Shown here: positions 1-6,716 of the stretch, in pieces
Position numbering within the stretch: position 1 is the first letter of the stretch
Layout of the letters: the number at the start of each line of letters is the position of its first letter
Source: an uncultured bacterium
Lineage (GTDB): Bacteria > Patescibacteriota > Saccharimonadia > Saccharimonadales > Saccharimonadaceae
Assembly: GCA_937872185.1 (NCBI GenBank)
Contig: CALMQN010000025.1
Coordinates: forward strand, 1-8,871
Length of the DNA: 8,871 nucleotides
Direction: 5' to 3'
The notes under the pieces: model-generated
What the model saw: the letters and a program-made list of their open reading frames with translations, nothing else
Database searches by the model: none
Told to the model about the DNA's origin: nothing
Made by a program: the position numbers and the translations under genes

Positions 1-49
1 ACTACATAGCTGAAGGGTAAACCAAATATTTATGCATATTTTCGACGAG

Positions 50-1705
50 TTACGCGTTATGAACAAACTCTATCATTGGGCCTCCGTCGTTCATTGGCCT
101 ATCCATATAATACTTTACATGAATGGCTCTATGAAAGTCAGACCCCACCAGTACCTGCCGTTTATGATACCTCTTTAAGTACGCTATGGCGTTCGGATGA
201 AAGTTTGCCAAAAGCACTGTTTCGCTATGCGCTGCCGCATACTCATCAATGTCTGTAACAACGTCTCCTCGACGTAGTCGCAATTCGGCATACAGCGTGC
301 TTCCGTCAGGCTTGATGTGCAGCGAGTACGCATAGTCGAACTCATCATCCTGCTCGACAATCCAATCACGTATCGACTCAACCCAATGTCGCATAGTCTT
401 TGGCTGCTCTGGCTTGGACACCTCGCCGTTATTCCCGACGGTCAATCGCTTTGGCAAAACAACAAACCGACTTACTAAAGCTCTGTCACCCGTGCTCATT
501 GCACCATCTATGCTCAGCTGCGCCATCCTTTTATACAGAGGCTCAAGCACAGCAGGCATTTCGCGGTACAAAGATTCTACGATAAGCGAGTTATCGACTG
601 CGTTTTCGACTTCTTCTTGCAAGTCATCAAGTGAGAGCATTAGCGCTTCAGCCGCTTCTTGTTTTGACCATACAACGGGCTGTGATGCAACCTCATGGGC
701 ATGCTCAAACTCAATGTCATGGATTCGTATCCTAGCTGCTTTATATATGGCCTTTGGGTGAAGCTTCGGATCATCACCTGCATCAATATACATTTGCTCG
801 ATCTCGGCGATAACCTCATTAAAGCGCTCTTCATACAGCCCCGCTAATTCCGGGTCTAGATTTCCCGGTGATATAAAAAATAGGCTGTCGATGTTGTAGC
901 GCTTATTCCAAAGTCGTGACATCTTGGCCTTTATGGTGGAAAGTAAATGATCATACGAGCTATACCTCATGTGATATCCTGAAAGATCCGGTATGTCAGA
1001 TCTGTTCTGTACCGACACAATGGCTGATTGGTACTGGATGTCGTCGGGATCGTCGCTTGGTACATTTAATTCCCAGGCAGGTTTTCTCACAGAACTTAAC
1101 CTTAAGGTTTTTATGTGTAGAGATTGCTTGATAATGTCTAAGCGCCTAAATTCAAGATCACTTCGGCGCGTTTCATCATACACATCAACTTCCGGCATTT
1201 GAATGCCTGCGATTCCTTGTAGCCTTCCGAATGCTGCTTCGTATAAATATGCGTATGGATTGATATCTTCGGCTTCATCTCCCGCGCTATAGCGTGCCGA
1301 TCGCTCAGCCATATGTTGGCTAAGAATACGACTTGCACCTTCAGAGAAGTGCGCAACCTGTGCTTTTGGGGACACGTACCGCACATATTGGGTCGGAGTG
1401 ACCTCTCCGCTAATCAGTAAATCTCTGTCTTCTTCCCAAGCTTTCGCTGCTACGACCGTATACGTTCCATCTTCGTTCCGTGTCACAGAAACTAATCTGC
1501 AGCGCCCATATATAGCGTCTTTGTACAAATACCAATCTTCGCGATCAAACACCCATTCGTACTCAAGAATATTACTTTTTTCATTTAGTTCGTCAATCGA
1601 TCCAGCCAGTGCCTGCAATCGTTCCCTAACAGTCTGACCAAATAGATCAAAAGACTCGAGCTCTTTGGAGTTAGTAAGTATCTGCGGTTCTTTCGGATCT
1701 GTCAT
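50..1705 (-). CDS. Protein of unknown function, 551 residues, downstream of rplO
   Basis: I do not recognise this protein and assign no function. It is soluble-looking: no signal peptide, no membrane segment, and a single cysteine (C69). It is rich in Asp, Glu, Tyr and Arg. Acidic, probably helical stretches lie near residues 291-320 and 349-400, with a proline/lysine-rich linker near 431-437. The last 110 residues look like a separate alpha/beta region with alternating hydrophobic strands (about 470-480 and 495-520), ending in a GGPMIEF segment. The ATG start at 1703-1705 is the only reasonable one, because the next methionine in frame is at about residue 132. There is no good Shine-Dalgarno; the nearest purine run is a GAGAG about 12 bases upstream. 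It follows rplO in the same direction but beyond a terminator, so it is probably a separate unit. Codon choice is visibly more mixed (CGA, CTA, AGA, ATA codons) than in the ribosomal genes, as expected for a weakly expressed gene. The gene is intact and ends in TAA. Confidence 0.8.
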   Translation of the reverse strand: MTDPKEPQILTNSKELESFDLFGQTVRERLQALAGSIDELNEKSNILEYEWVFDREDWYLYKDAIYGRCRLVSVTRNEDGTYTVVAAKAWEEDRDLLISGEVTPTQYVRYVSPKAQVAHFSEGASRILSQHMAERSARYSAGDEAEDINPYAYLYEAAFGRLQGIAGIQMPEVDVYDETRRSDLEFRRLDIIKQSLHIKTLRLSSVRKPAWELNVPSDDPDDIQYQSAIVSVQNRSDIPDLSGYHMRYSSYDHLLSTIKAKMSRLWNKRYNIDSLFFISPGNLDPELAGLYEERFNEVIAEIEQMYIDAGDDPKLHPKAIYKAARIRIHDIEFEHAHEVASQPVVWSKQEAAEALMLSLDDLQEEVENAVDNSLIVESLYREMPAVLEPLYKRMAQLSIDGAMSTGDRALVSRFVVLPKRLTVGNNGEVSKPEQPKTMRHWVESIRDWIVEQDDEFDYAYSLHIKPDGSTLYAELRLRRGDVVTDIDEYAAAHSETVLLANFHPNAIAYLKRYHKRQVLVGSDFHRAIHVKYYMDRPMNDGGPMIEFVHNA

Positions 1706-1710
1706 TGTTG

Positions 1711-1740
1711 TTTATTCTCTCATACCCTTTGCGTTGCCAA
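1711..1740 (-). promoter_or_regulatory. Weak candidate promoter for the 551-residue protein
   Basis: On the minus strand a TTGGCA (1740-1735) resembling a -35 box is followed 18 bases later by AATAAA (1716-1711), four of six matches to a -10 box. If real, transcription would begin almost at the ATG (1705), giving a leaderless or nearly leaderless message. That would fit the missing Shine-Dalgarno. Matches this weak occur by chance in A/T-rich gaps, so this is only a candidate. Confidence 0.2.
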
Positions 1741-1746
1741 AAGCAT

Positions 1747-1778
1747 AAAAAGAATAGCCCCAAGGGACTACTCTTTTT
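1747..1778 (-). terminator. Intrinsic terminator after rplO
   Basis: The minus-strand transcript can fold into a hairpin of 14 consecutive pairs with a four-base CUUG loop. The arms are 1778-1765 and 1760-1747. Two pairs are G-U wobbles (1771 with 1754, 1767 with 1758), so the stem is unbroken in minus-strand RNA but would have two mismatches in plus-strand RNA. This fixes the direction. The descending arm ends in a run of U, and the stem starts 15 bases after the rplO stop codon. It marks the end of the ribosomal operon, though some read-through into the next gene is possible. Confidence 0.85.
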
Positions 1779-1793
1779 TGCATGTATAGCGAA

Positions 1794-2288
1794 CTATTTT
1801 GTCGCTTTACTGTCAGCTTTTTCAGCCTCTTTCGTACTCTGCTTCAGAGGTACCTCAGTTTTTACAAAACTTCCACCAGCTTTAGCAATTGCGGCCTGCG
1901 CCGTTTTACTTGCGCCGCTTACTTTCACCGTTACCTTTGCAGCCAATTCACCGCGAACGATGATTTTGACGGTGTGGAATGGTGTTGCGATGTAACCAGC
2001 TTCAAACAATGTGAAGTGATCGACAGTTTTGCCAGCGAACGCGTTCAAGTGGTCAAGATAGACAACTTGCGCAGGTGTACGTAGGCTTTTAAAGCCACGT
2101 GCTTTCGGCACAGCCTTTGCAAGCGGACGTTGGCCACCCTGGAACATTGCGTTCAGCTTTTTACCCGTACGGGCGCCTTGACCTTTGGTACCACGGCCGG
2201 CAGTTTTACCCTGGCCAGCAGCGATACCACGACCAACGCGTTTGCGATCAGGCGTAGCGGCAACTTGTAGTTCGTGATACTTAGTCAT
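1794..2288 (-). CDS. rplO: 50S ribosomal protein L15 (uL15)
   Basis: L15 joins the 50S subunit late in assembly and contacts 23S rRNA over a wide area through an extended N-terminal arm. That arm is plain here: residues 15-42 carry the Gly/Arg/Lys-rich signature (KRVGRGIAAG, then GKTAGRGTKGQ). The globular C-terminal domain occupies about residues 60-148 and includes the G-rich PKARGFKSL segment. At 164 residues it is about 20 longer than E. coli L15; a charged Lys/Glu/Ala tail (about 149-164) accounts for much of this. The ATG overlaps the rpsE stop by one base (TAATG), and an AAGGAG Shine-Dalgarno lies inside rpsE. In most bacteria rpmD (L30) precedes this gene and secY follows it; neither is present here. 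It stops with TAG, then meets the terminator. Confidence 0.97.
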   Translation of the reverse strand: MTKYHELQVAATPDRKRVGRGIAAGQGKTAGRGTKGQGARTGKKLNAMFQGGQRPLAKAVPKARGFKSLRTPAQVVYLDHLNAFAGKTVDHFTLFEAGYIATPFHTVKIIVRGELAAKVTVKVSGASKTAQAAIAKAGGSFVKTEVPLKQSTKEAEKADSKATK

Positions 2289-2899
2289 TACTTAGTCTCC
2301 TTTTTGGCAACAGGCTTTTTCGCAGCCTTCACAGGTGCGTTCAGCCATTCGTCCTTAGGAACCATGCTTTTTAGTGCAGCAACGGTTGCATAGGCGATGT
2401 TTACCTTGTTGGTTGATCCAAGTGATTTAGACAGCAAGTTACGAATACCAGTTACACCGATAATCGTTCGAACAACACCACCGGCAATAATACCGGTACC
2501 AGGTGCGGCAGGCTTTAACAGGACTTGTGCGCCGCTAAAACGAACTTCTGCTTCGTGTGGAACGGTTTCGTTTAACACTGGAATAGTGACCATGTGCTTT
2601 TTAGCAACATCAGTTGCTTTAGCGACAGCCGCTTGCACGTCTGCACCCTTAGCAACACCAACACCAACCTTTGCTTTGCGATCACCAACGACAACAAGTG
2701 CCTTGAAGCGGAAACGACGTCCACCCTTTACAACACGTGACACACGGTCAATGTTGATGACGATCTCTTCAAATAGTTTTGGCTCTTCTGGTGCCTGATC
2801 ACGACGATTGTCGCGACGTCCGCCACCAGAACGAGGCGCACGGTCAGCCTGTGGTGTTTCGGCCACAGCTGGGGTTGTTACAGTAGTATCTTCAGCCAT
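2288..2899 (-). CDS. rpsE: 30S ribosomal protein S5 (uS5)
   Basis: S5 sits on the back of the 30S body near the mRNA entry channel, contacts S4 and S8, and affects decoding accuracy. The N-terminal dsRNA-binding-like domain spans about residues 41-105 (IDRVSRVVKGGRRFRF, then VGVGVAKG). The C-terminal domain, about 110-185, carries GTGIIAGGVVR and the TNKVNIAYAT motif. I chose the start at 2899 (MAEDTTV, 203 residues). A longer frame reaching back to 2986 would add 29 residues of antisense-like sequence and overlap rplR heavily, whereas 2899 lies one base after the rplR stop with a GGAG at 2910-2907. It is about 36 residues longer than E. coli S5: an N-terminal extension rich in Ala, Pro, Gly, Arg and Asp (1-40) and a Lys/Ala/Pro tail (190-203). 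Both look disordered. Confidence 0.96.
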   Translation of the reverse strand: MAEDTTVTTPAVAETPQADRAPRSGGGRRDNRRDQAPEEPKLFEEIVINIDRVSRVVKGGRRFRFKALVVVGDRKAKVGVGVAKGADVQAAVAKATDVAKKHMVTIPVLNETVPHEAEVRFSGAQVLLKPAAPGTGIIAGGVVRTIIGVTGIRNLLSKSLGSTNKVNIAYATVAALKSMVPKDEWLNAPVKAAKKPVAKKETK

Positions 2900-2900
2900 A

Positions 2901-3254
2901 TTAGAACTCCAATCCTTCTTTGCGCGCAGCATCAGCCAGTGCGCTGAGTCGGCCGGCATACTGACGTCCATTACGGTCAAACACAACGGTCGTAATCTTT
3001 GCCTTCAGTGCTTTCTTAGCAATGTCGGTGCCAATTGCGGCGGCTTGTTCGGTAATTGTACCCGTTTGCTTGGTGCCAACAGTTGTACTGGCAACAATCG
3101 TATGCTGCAAGACATCATCAATCAGCTGGACACTAATGTGCTTGTTAGAAATACTAACTGTCAAACGTGGTCGTTCAGCAGTACCGCTAATCTTTGCACG
3201 AACACGGTTTTTACGTAGCCCAAGGTTGCGTAGTTTTTTAGCGAGGTTAGCCAT
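2901..3254 (-). CDS. rplR: 50S ribosomal protein L18 (uL18)
   Basis: L18 binds 5S rRNA and, with L5, attaches it to the central protuberance of the 50S subunit. The basic N-terminus (residues 1-30, with KNRVRAKISG and ERPRLTV) is the usual RNA-binding part. The C-terminal signature is clear: FDRNGRQYAGR at about 92-102 and LADAARKEGLEF at the very end. I start it at 3254 (MANLAKKL), giving 117 residues, the same as E. coli L18. The open frame extends upstream to 3302, but that part overlaps rplF and does not resemble L18. The ATG follows the rplF stop by one base (TAACATG). The Shine-Dalgarno is weaker than at most junctions (AAAGG at 3271-3267, 12 bases from the ATG), so coupling to rplF translation may matter here. 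Confidence 0.96.
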   Translation of the reverse strand: MANLAKKLRNLGLRKNRVRAKISGTAERPRLTVSISNKHISVQLIDDVLQHTIVASTTVGTKQTGTITEQAAAIGTDIAKKALKAKITTVVFDRNGRQYAGRLSALADAARKEGLEF

Positions 3255-3255
3255 G

Positions 3256-3789
3256 TTACTTACCAGCCTTTCCAGCCTTACGAAGCACAACTTCATCGGC
3301 ATATTTAATTCCCTTACCCTTGTATGGTTCAGGCTTTTTCAGTGCACGAATTTCGGCAGCAACCTGTCCCACTTGTTGTTTGTCGATACCAGCAACCGTA
3401 ATGGTCATTTTATCGACAGCCAATGTAACGCCTTCTTGCGCTGTGTAGTGGACTGGGTGTGAAAATCCAAGTGCCATTTCGATTGATTGGCCGCCGCCAT
3501 TCACGCGGAAACCAACACCGTTTACTTCAAGCTTCTTTTCAAAGCCCTTAACAACACCATCAACGGCATTATTTAGTAGTGCGCGCTGCAAACCATGTTG
3601 CGCTTTCGCAATGCGTTCGTCGTCTTTGCGCGTTACAACCGCAAAGCCGTCAACAAGAGCAACAGTCACGTCTGACAGATGAGGCACTACCAGCTGACCC
3701 TTAGGGCCAACAACGGTAATAGCATCAGTGTCGATCGTGATTGTCACGCCAGATGGAATTTGAATTGGTAGTTTTCCGATTCGACTCAT
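3256..3789 (-). CDS. rplF: 50S ribosomal protein L6 (uL6)
   Basis: L6 binds 23S rRNA beside the sarcin-ricin loop, close to where the translational GTPases dock. It has the two tandem L6 alpha/beta domains: the N-terminal one begins MSRIGKLPIQIPSGV and runs to about residue 80, and the C-terminal one begins around KGFEKKLEVNGVGFRV (81-96). The diagnostic C-terminal motif KKPEPYKGKGIKY is at 151-163. Length is 177 residues, matching E. coli L6. It starts 20 bases after rpsH, one of the two longest gaps in the operon, with an AAAGGAG Shine-Dalgarno in that gap. No unusual residues stand out. Confidence 0.97.
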   Translation of the reverse strand: MSRIGKLPIQIPSGVTITIDTDAITVVGPKGQLVVPHLSDVTVALVDGFAVVTRKDDERIAKAQHGLQRALLNNAVDGVVKGFEKKLEVNGVGFRVNGGGQSIEMALGFSHPVHYTAQEGVTLAVDKMTITVAGIDKQQVGQVAAEIRALKKPEPYKGKGIKYADEVVLRKAGKAGK

Positions 3790-3809
3790 ATCTATTCTCC
3801 TTTAATTTC

Positions 3810-4211
3810 TTAATATACCTTCAGCAGCAATTCGCCGCCGATGTTTTGCTTGTACGCAACGTGTCCAGGCATAACGCCCTTACTTGTGCTGATCAGTACC
3901 ATACCACGGCCGCTTTTAATGCGAGGGATGTCTTGTCCAGCAACATAAACGCGTCGTCCAGGCTTGCTCATTCGGGTAATTTCGTTAATCGTTGGGTTTT
4001 CACCAGGTTTATTAATGGTGATAACCAAGATGTCACGAGGCTTTGCACTTTCGACTTTTACATCGCTCAGATACTTAGCTTTTTGTAGTTCTTTCGCAAC
4101 AGTGATCTTCAATTTTGACGAAGGCACGCGAATTTCGTTCTTGCCAACCATAACTGCGTTACGGATACGAGTTAGTAGGTCAGCGATGGGGTCAGTTGAT
4201 TGTAATGACAT
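3810..4211 (-). CDS. rpsH: 30S ribosomal protein S8 (uS8)
   Basis: S8 is a primary 16S rRNA binder that organises the central domain of the 30S platform. In E. coli it also represses its own operon by binding spc mRNA near the rplE start. The N-terminal domain begins with the family pattern DPIADLLTRIRNA (residues 7-19). The C-terminal RNA-binding domain ends with STSKGVM (108-114) followed by IGGELLLKVY. Length is 133 residues, near the usual 130. The gene starts 15 bases after rpsN with an AAAGGA-type site. The stretch after STSKGVM (PGHVAYKQN) departs from the more typical TDREARKKG, but the conserved core is intact. I could not find a convincing copy of the S8 binding site in this operon. 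Confidence 0.97.
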   Translation of the reverse strand: MSLQSTDPIADLLTRIRNAVMVGKNEIRVPSSKLKITVAKELQKAKYLSDVKVESAKPRDILVITINKPGENPTINEITRMSKPGRRVYVAGQDIPRIKSGRGMVLISTSKGVMPGHVAYKQNIGGELLLKVY

Positions 4212-4226
4212 ATTCGTTTTCCTTTC

Positions 4227-4496
4227 CTACCAACTACTCTTTGTTATACCGGGGATTTCTCCCTTTGATGCTTTTTCGCGGAAGTTAATCCTTCCCAGTC
4301 CGAAACGTCGCATGTATCCACGCGGACGGCCATCCAGGCTATCACGGTTCTTGCGGCGCGTTGGTGAACTGTTTGGTGGCAATTTTGCCAGTCCTTCCAG
4401 ATCACCAAGTTCTTTGAGTTCGGCACGCTTCGCGCTGTACTTCAAAATCATTTTTAGTCGTTTTTCGTCGCGAGCGACGGCAGATTTCTTAGCCAT
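4227..4496 (-). CDS. rpsN: 30S ribosomal protein S14, short zinc-free type (uS14)
   Basis: S14 packs into the 30S head beside S3 and S10. The C-terminal core is typical: [10 protein letters not shown] (43-52), [15 protein letters not shown] (56-70) and [11 protein letters not shown] at the end. There are no cysteines, so the protein cannot carry the CxxC zinc ribbon of the 61-residue form. At 89 residues it is the short zinc-independent type, about 12 residues shorter than E. coli S14, with the gap falling in the middle helical insertion. The ATG overlaps the rplE stop by one base and is preceded by AAGGAGG. It stops with TAG, one of only two such stops here. Its place between rplE and rpsH is the ancestral spc position; cyanobacteria and plastids have moved this gene elsewhere. 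Confidence 0.97.
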   Translation of the reverse strand: MAKKSAVARDEKRLKMILKYSAKRAELKELGDLEGLAKLPPNSSPTRRKNRDSLDGRPRGYMRRFGLGRINFREKASKGEIPGITKSSW

Positions 4497-5074
4497 TAGC
4501 GTTTGCCTCCTTCTTTCTCAAATGGAATACCGAACTTTTCCAGTAGTGCGCGGCTGTATGCCTTGTCACCACCGCTGATAACCAATGTTGCTTGCAGTCC
4601 GTGAAGGATTTGCGTTTCTTCAAAGGTCAGTTCGGGGAAAATTGACTGTTCAACAATACCAAGGTTGTAGTTACCTTCACGGTCAAACGCTTTAGCGCTA
4701 ACACCGTGGAAGTCACGAACACGTGGTAATGCAACGTTGGTCAATCGATCCAAAAATTCGTACATACGTGCACCGCGAAGGGTAACACTGATACCAACAC
4801 GGTTCATACCAGCACGAATTTTAAATCCGGCGATTGATTTTTTAGCCATACGGTCAACTGGGTGTTGTCCGGTGACTTTTGTCAGCGTGTTACGAACAAT
4901 TTCGTAAAAGCGCTTGTCGTCTTTGTTCTTGCCGATTCCCGCGCTGACTACAATCTTTTCTAACTTTGGAACTTGGTGGACGTTCTTAAGGTTCAATTCG
5001 GCTTGTAGTTCCTTGACGATCGTATCTTTGTACAAGGCTTTCAGGCGAGGAGTCGTTGAAGTGGTTTTAACCAT
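4496..5074 (-). CDS. rplE: 50S ribosomal protein L5 (uL5)
   Basis: L5 binds 5S rRNA together with L18 in the central protuberance, and one of its loops touches the P-site tRNA elbow. Family landmarks are in order: [13 protein letters not shown] (38-50), the loop region with [13 protein letters not shown] (78-90), VTLRG (97-101), PRVRDFHGV (117-125) and the C-terminal FPELTFEE (146-153). Length is 192 residues against about 179 in E. coli; the extra residues are mostly at the two ends (a Thr/Ser-rich N-terminus and a basic GGKR tail). The start codon overlaps the rplX stop (TAATG), with AAGGAG a few bases upstream. The C-terminus overlaps the rpsN ATG in the same way. Confidence 0.97.
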   Translation of the reverse strand: MVKTTSTTPRLKALYKDTIVKELQAELNLKNVHQVPKLEKIVVSAGIGKNKDDKRFYEIVRNTLTKVTGQHPVDRMAKKSIAGFKIRAGMNRVGISVTLRGARMYEFLDRLTNVALPRVRDFHGVSAKAFDREGNYNLGIVEQSIFPELTFEETQILHGLQATLVISGGDKAYSRALLEKFGIPFEKEGGKR

Positions 5075-5403
5075 TACTTGATCTCCTTATCTTTATTCTG
5101 ACGAGCAACACGGGTTGTGCCGCCGTCTGCGTTCTTAATCAACCCGACACGGCTGGTTGTCCCAGTCTTTTCGTCAACAACCAAGGCAACTTTGTGCAGT
5201 GATGTTGGTACGTGGATGTCTTTGTGACCACCACGTGGGTTCAATTGGTTTGGCTTAACGTGACGGTGCTTGTTACCAACGCCTTCGATCAATACCGCTT
5301 GCTTCTTTGTCAGCACAGCAAGTACCTTGCCGGTCGTTCCCTTGCTAGCACCACTGATGATCTTTACCGTATCGCCCTTGTGAATTCGTTTTACAGATGG
5401 CAT
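5074..5403 (-). CDS. rplX: 50S ribosomal protein L24 (uL24)
   Basis: L24 is an assembly initiator that binds the 5' domain of 23S rRNA and ends up near the exit of the peptide tunnel. The N-terminal KOW motif is evident at about residues 7-36 (HKGDTVKIISGASKGTTGKV). It is followed by GVGNKHRHVKP (41-51), the usual link to the second half. Length is 109 residues, close to the typical 100-105. The basic tail (RVARQNKDKEIK) is normal for the family. It begins one base after rplN with a strong GGAGGT Shine-Dalgarno, one of the best in the operon. Confidence 0.96.
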   Translation of the reverse strand: MPSVKRIHKGDTVKIISGASKGTTGKVLAVLTKKQAVLIEGVGNKHRHVKPNQLNPRGGHKDIHVPTSLHKVALVVDEKTGTTSRVGLIKNADGGTTRVARQNKDKEIK

Positions 5404-5404
5404 A

Positions 5405-5773
5405 TTATAGTACCTCCGGTGCTAGGCTGATAATCTTGGCATAGCCCATGTCGCGCAGTTCACGTGGCACAGGACCAAAAACACGAGTACCCTTAGGGTT
5501 CTTGTCGTCACCAATAATAACCGCAGCATTGTCATCAAATACGATGGTACTGCCGTCTTTACGGTGGATTTGGTCACGCGTACGTACAACAACTGCCTTA
5601 ACGACAGATTTTCGCTTGACTGCGCCCGTTGGGTTAGCAGTTTTTACGGTTGCAACAATAATGTCCCCAACGCGAGCGTAGCGGCGCTTTGTGCCACCCA
5701 ACACGCGGATACAAAGGATTTCCTTTGCGCCGCTGTTGTCAGTGACCTTTAGTCGTGATTCCTGTTGAATCAT
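5405..5773 (-). CDS. rplN: 50S ribosomal protein L14 (uL14)
   Basis: L14 lies at the subunit interface of the 50S and takes part in bridges to 16S rRNA. It is the most conserved protein here: 122 residues, exactly the usual length, with [18 protein letters not shown] at the start, a [12 protein letters not shown] segment near 29-40, and the C-terminal [13 protein letters not shown] motif (95-107). It carries C21, the only cysteine in all sixteen ribosomal proteins of this window; the second cysteine of E. coli L14 is replaced by alanine (DNAAVII). In E. coli this gene opens the separate spc operon. Here its ATG overlaps the rpsQ stop by one base and the GAGGTG ribosome site lies within rpsQ, so there is no room for an intergenic promoter. 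Confidence 0.98.
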   Translation of the reverse strand: MIQQESRLKVTDNSGAKEILCIRVLGGTKRRYARVGDIIVATVKTANPTGAVKRKSVVKAVVVRTRDQIHRKDGSTIVFDDNAAVIIGDDKNPKGTRVFGPVPRELRDMGYAKIISLAPEVL

Positions 5774-6045
5774 TACGCCACCTCTTCTTTCAGTTCGATA
5801 GAACCACGTGATTTATCGACAATTGCCTGCAAAGCAAATGCCTTGCGCTTTGACACGGGTCGAGTTTCGACGATAGTTACTTTGTCACCGATTTTTGCGT
5901 CATTGTTTTCGTCATGTGCGGCGTACTTGCGGCTGACAGTGTACTGCTTGCCATAAATAGGATGCGTTTCACGACTAGTAACAGTGACGGTGATTGTTTT
6001 ATTTGCGACGTCCGAGGTCACAATACCGGTCAATGTCTTGGCCAT
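5773..6045 (-). CDS. rpsQ: 30S ribosomal protein S17 (uS17)
   Basis: S17 is a primary binder of the 16S rRNA 5' domain, an OB-fold protein needed early in 30S assembly. The family signature is seen at residues 44-77: [13 protein letters not shown] followed by [11 protein letters not shown]. The N-terminus [12 protein letters not shown] matches the usual start. I place the start at 6045, giving 90 residues (E. coli 84). The open frame extends to 6093, but the extra 16 residues overlap rpmC and are not S17-like, and an AAAGGAG site at 6062-6056 sits 10 bases before the chosen ATG. The gap to rpmC is one base (TAATATG). A short acidic C-terminal tail is present. Confidence 0.97.
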   Translation of the reverse strand: MAKTLTGIVTSDVANKTITVTVTSRETHPIYGKQYTVSRKYAAHDENNDAKIGDKVTIVETRPVSKRKAFALQAIVDKSRGSIELKEEVA

Positions 6046-6046
6046 A

Positions 6047-6298
6047 TTACTTAATCTCCTTTGCTGCAGCGATCTCTTGTGCCCGGATGGCAAAGTGAAG
6101 GCGAGCGATTTCTTTACGTGTAACAGTGATAACGCGGGGGTTGGTCAGTTCACCAGCAGCATTACCGCGACGTGCTTGTAGCAAGTCGGCGATTTTTGCT
6201 GTTAGTTCTTCGCGCAGCTGGGCAATTGTCTTTACTTCAACAGCTTTGGCTGTTTTCTTAGCGACAGGTGCTTTTGCTTTAGTGGTTTTGTCAGCCAT
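6047..6298 (-). CDS. rpmC: 50S ribosomal protein L29 (uL29) with N-terminal extension
   Basis: L29 is a small helical hairpin near the tunnel exit, next to L23, where trigger factor and SRP dock. The recognisable core is about residues 22-80: KTIAQLREELTAKIADLL makes the first helix and VTRKEIARLHFAIRAQE the second. At 83 residues it is about 20 longer than E. coli L29. The excess is an N-terminal Lys/Ala/Thr/Pro-rich arm (1-21) of low complexity, likely disordered. No internal start codon would remove the arm, and the upstream ATG overlaps the rplP stop (TAATG) with GGGAG ahead of it, so the long form looks genuine. Divergence in the core is normal for this poorly conserved family; order in the operon supports the call. 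Confidence 0.94.
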   Translation of the reverse strand: MADKTTKAKAPVAKKTAKAVEVKTIAQLREELTAKIADLLQARRGNAAGELTNPRVITVTRKEIARLHFAIRAQEIAAAKEIK

Positions 6299-6711
6299 TA
6301 CGCTTGCTCCCTTACGATAAACTTGGTCTTGATTGGCAGCTTGTGTGACGCTAAGCGCATTGCTTCGCGTGCCACAGATTCATCAACACCCTTCATTTCG
6401 AACAGAACGGTACCAGGTTTCACCTTGGCAACGAAGAACTCTGGGTTTCCTTTACCGCTTCCCATTTTGACATCCTGTGGCTTACGCGTAACAGGAGTAT
6501 GTGGGAAGATACGGATCCAGATCTTACCACCACGCTTGATGTGACGAGTCATAGCTTGACGTGAGGCTTCGATTTGACGACTGGTAATGCGTTCATTACC
6601 CTGTGACTGCAGTGCGTAATCACCAAAAGCGATGTATTGGCCACGACTAGCTACGCCGTCGTTCTTGCCTTTACGAACTTTTCGATACTTTGATTTTTTA
6701 GGTAACAACAT
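6298..6711 (-). CDS. rplP: 50S ribosomal protein L16 (uL16)
   Basis: L16 is a late 50S assembly protein near the A-site tRNA and peptidyl-transferase region. The family pattern is complete: [14 protein letters not shown] at the N-terminus, [16 protein letters not shown] (45-60), [16 protein letters not shown] (63-78), [13 protein letters not shown] (83-95) and the C-terminal [19 protein letters not shown] (113-131). Length is 137 residues, as usual. One substitution stands out: K82 falls where E. coli L16 has R81, the arginine hydroxylated by the oxygenase RoxA (YcfD). It begins 5 bases after rpsC with a clear AAAGGAG site, and its stop overlaps the rpmC start. Confidence 0.97.
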   Translation of the reverse strand: MLLPKKSKYRKVRKGKNDGVASRGQYIAFGDYALQSQGNERITSRQIEASRQAMTRHIKRGGKIWIRIFPHTPVTRKPQDVKMGSGKGNPEFFVAKVKPGTVLFEMKGVDESVAREAMRLASHKLPIKTKFIVREQA

Positions 6712-6716
6712 ATCGA

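Noticed and set aside
26..43. A/T-rich inverted repeat downstream of the 551-residue gene as a terminator
   Set aside because: The stem is about six A-T pairs with no GC content and no U-run after it, too weak to call.
2900..2986. Longer N-terminus for rpsE
   Set aside because: The extra residues come from the rplR coding region in another frame, and a good GGAG sits just before the shorter start at 2899.
3022..3462. Plus-strand open frame of 146 residues opposite rplR and rplF
   Set aside because: Antisense shadow of two conserved genes; its hydrophobic, Cys-rich look comes from reverse-reading their codons.
3964..4578. Plus-strand open frame of 204 residues across rpsH, rpsN and rplE
   Set aside because: It lies antisense to three certain ribosomal genes, has a composition expected of a shadow frame, and no family resemblance.
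5062..5073. Small hairpin at the rplE start as an S8 autoregulatory site
   Set aside because: Only four or five pairs around the start codon and no match I can see to the conserved S8-binding helix of 16S rRNA.
6046..6093. Longer N-terminus for rpsQ
   Set aside because: It would overlap rpmC by 47 bases and adds sequence unlike S17; AAAGGAG supports the start at 6045.
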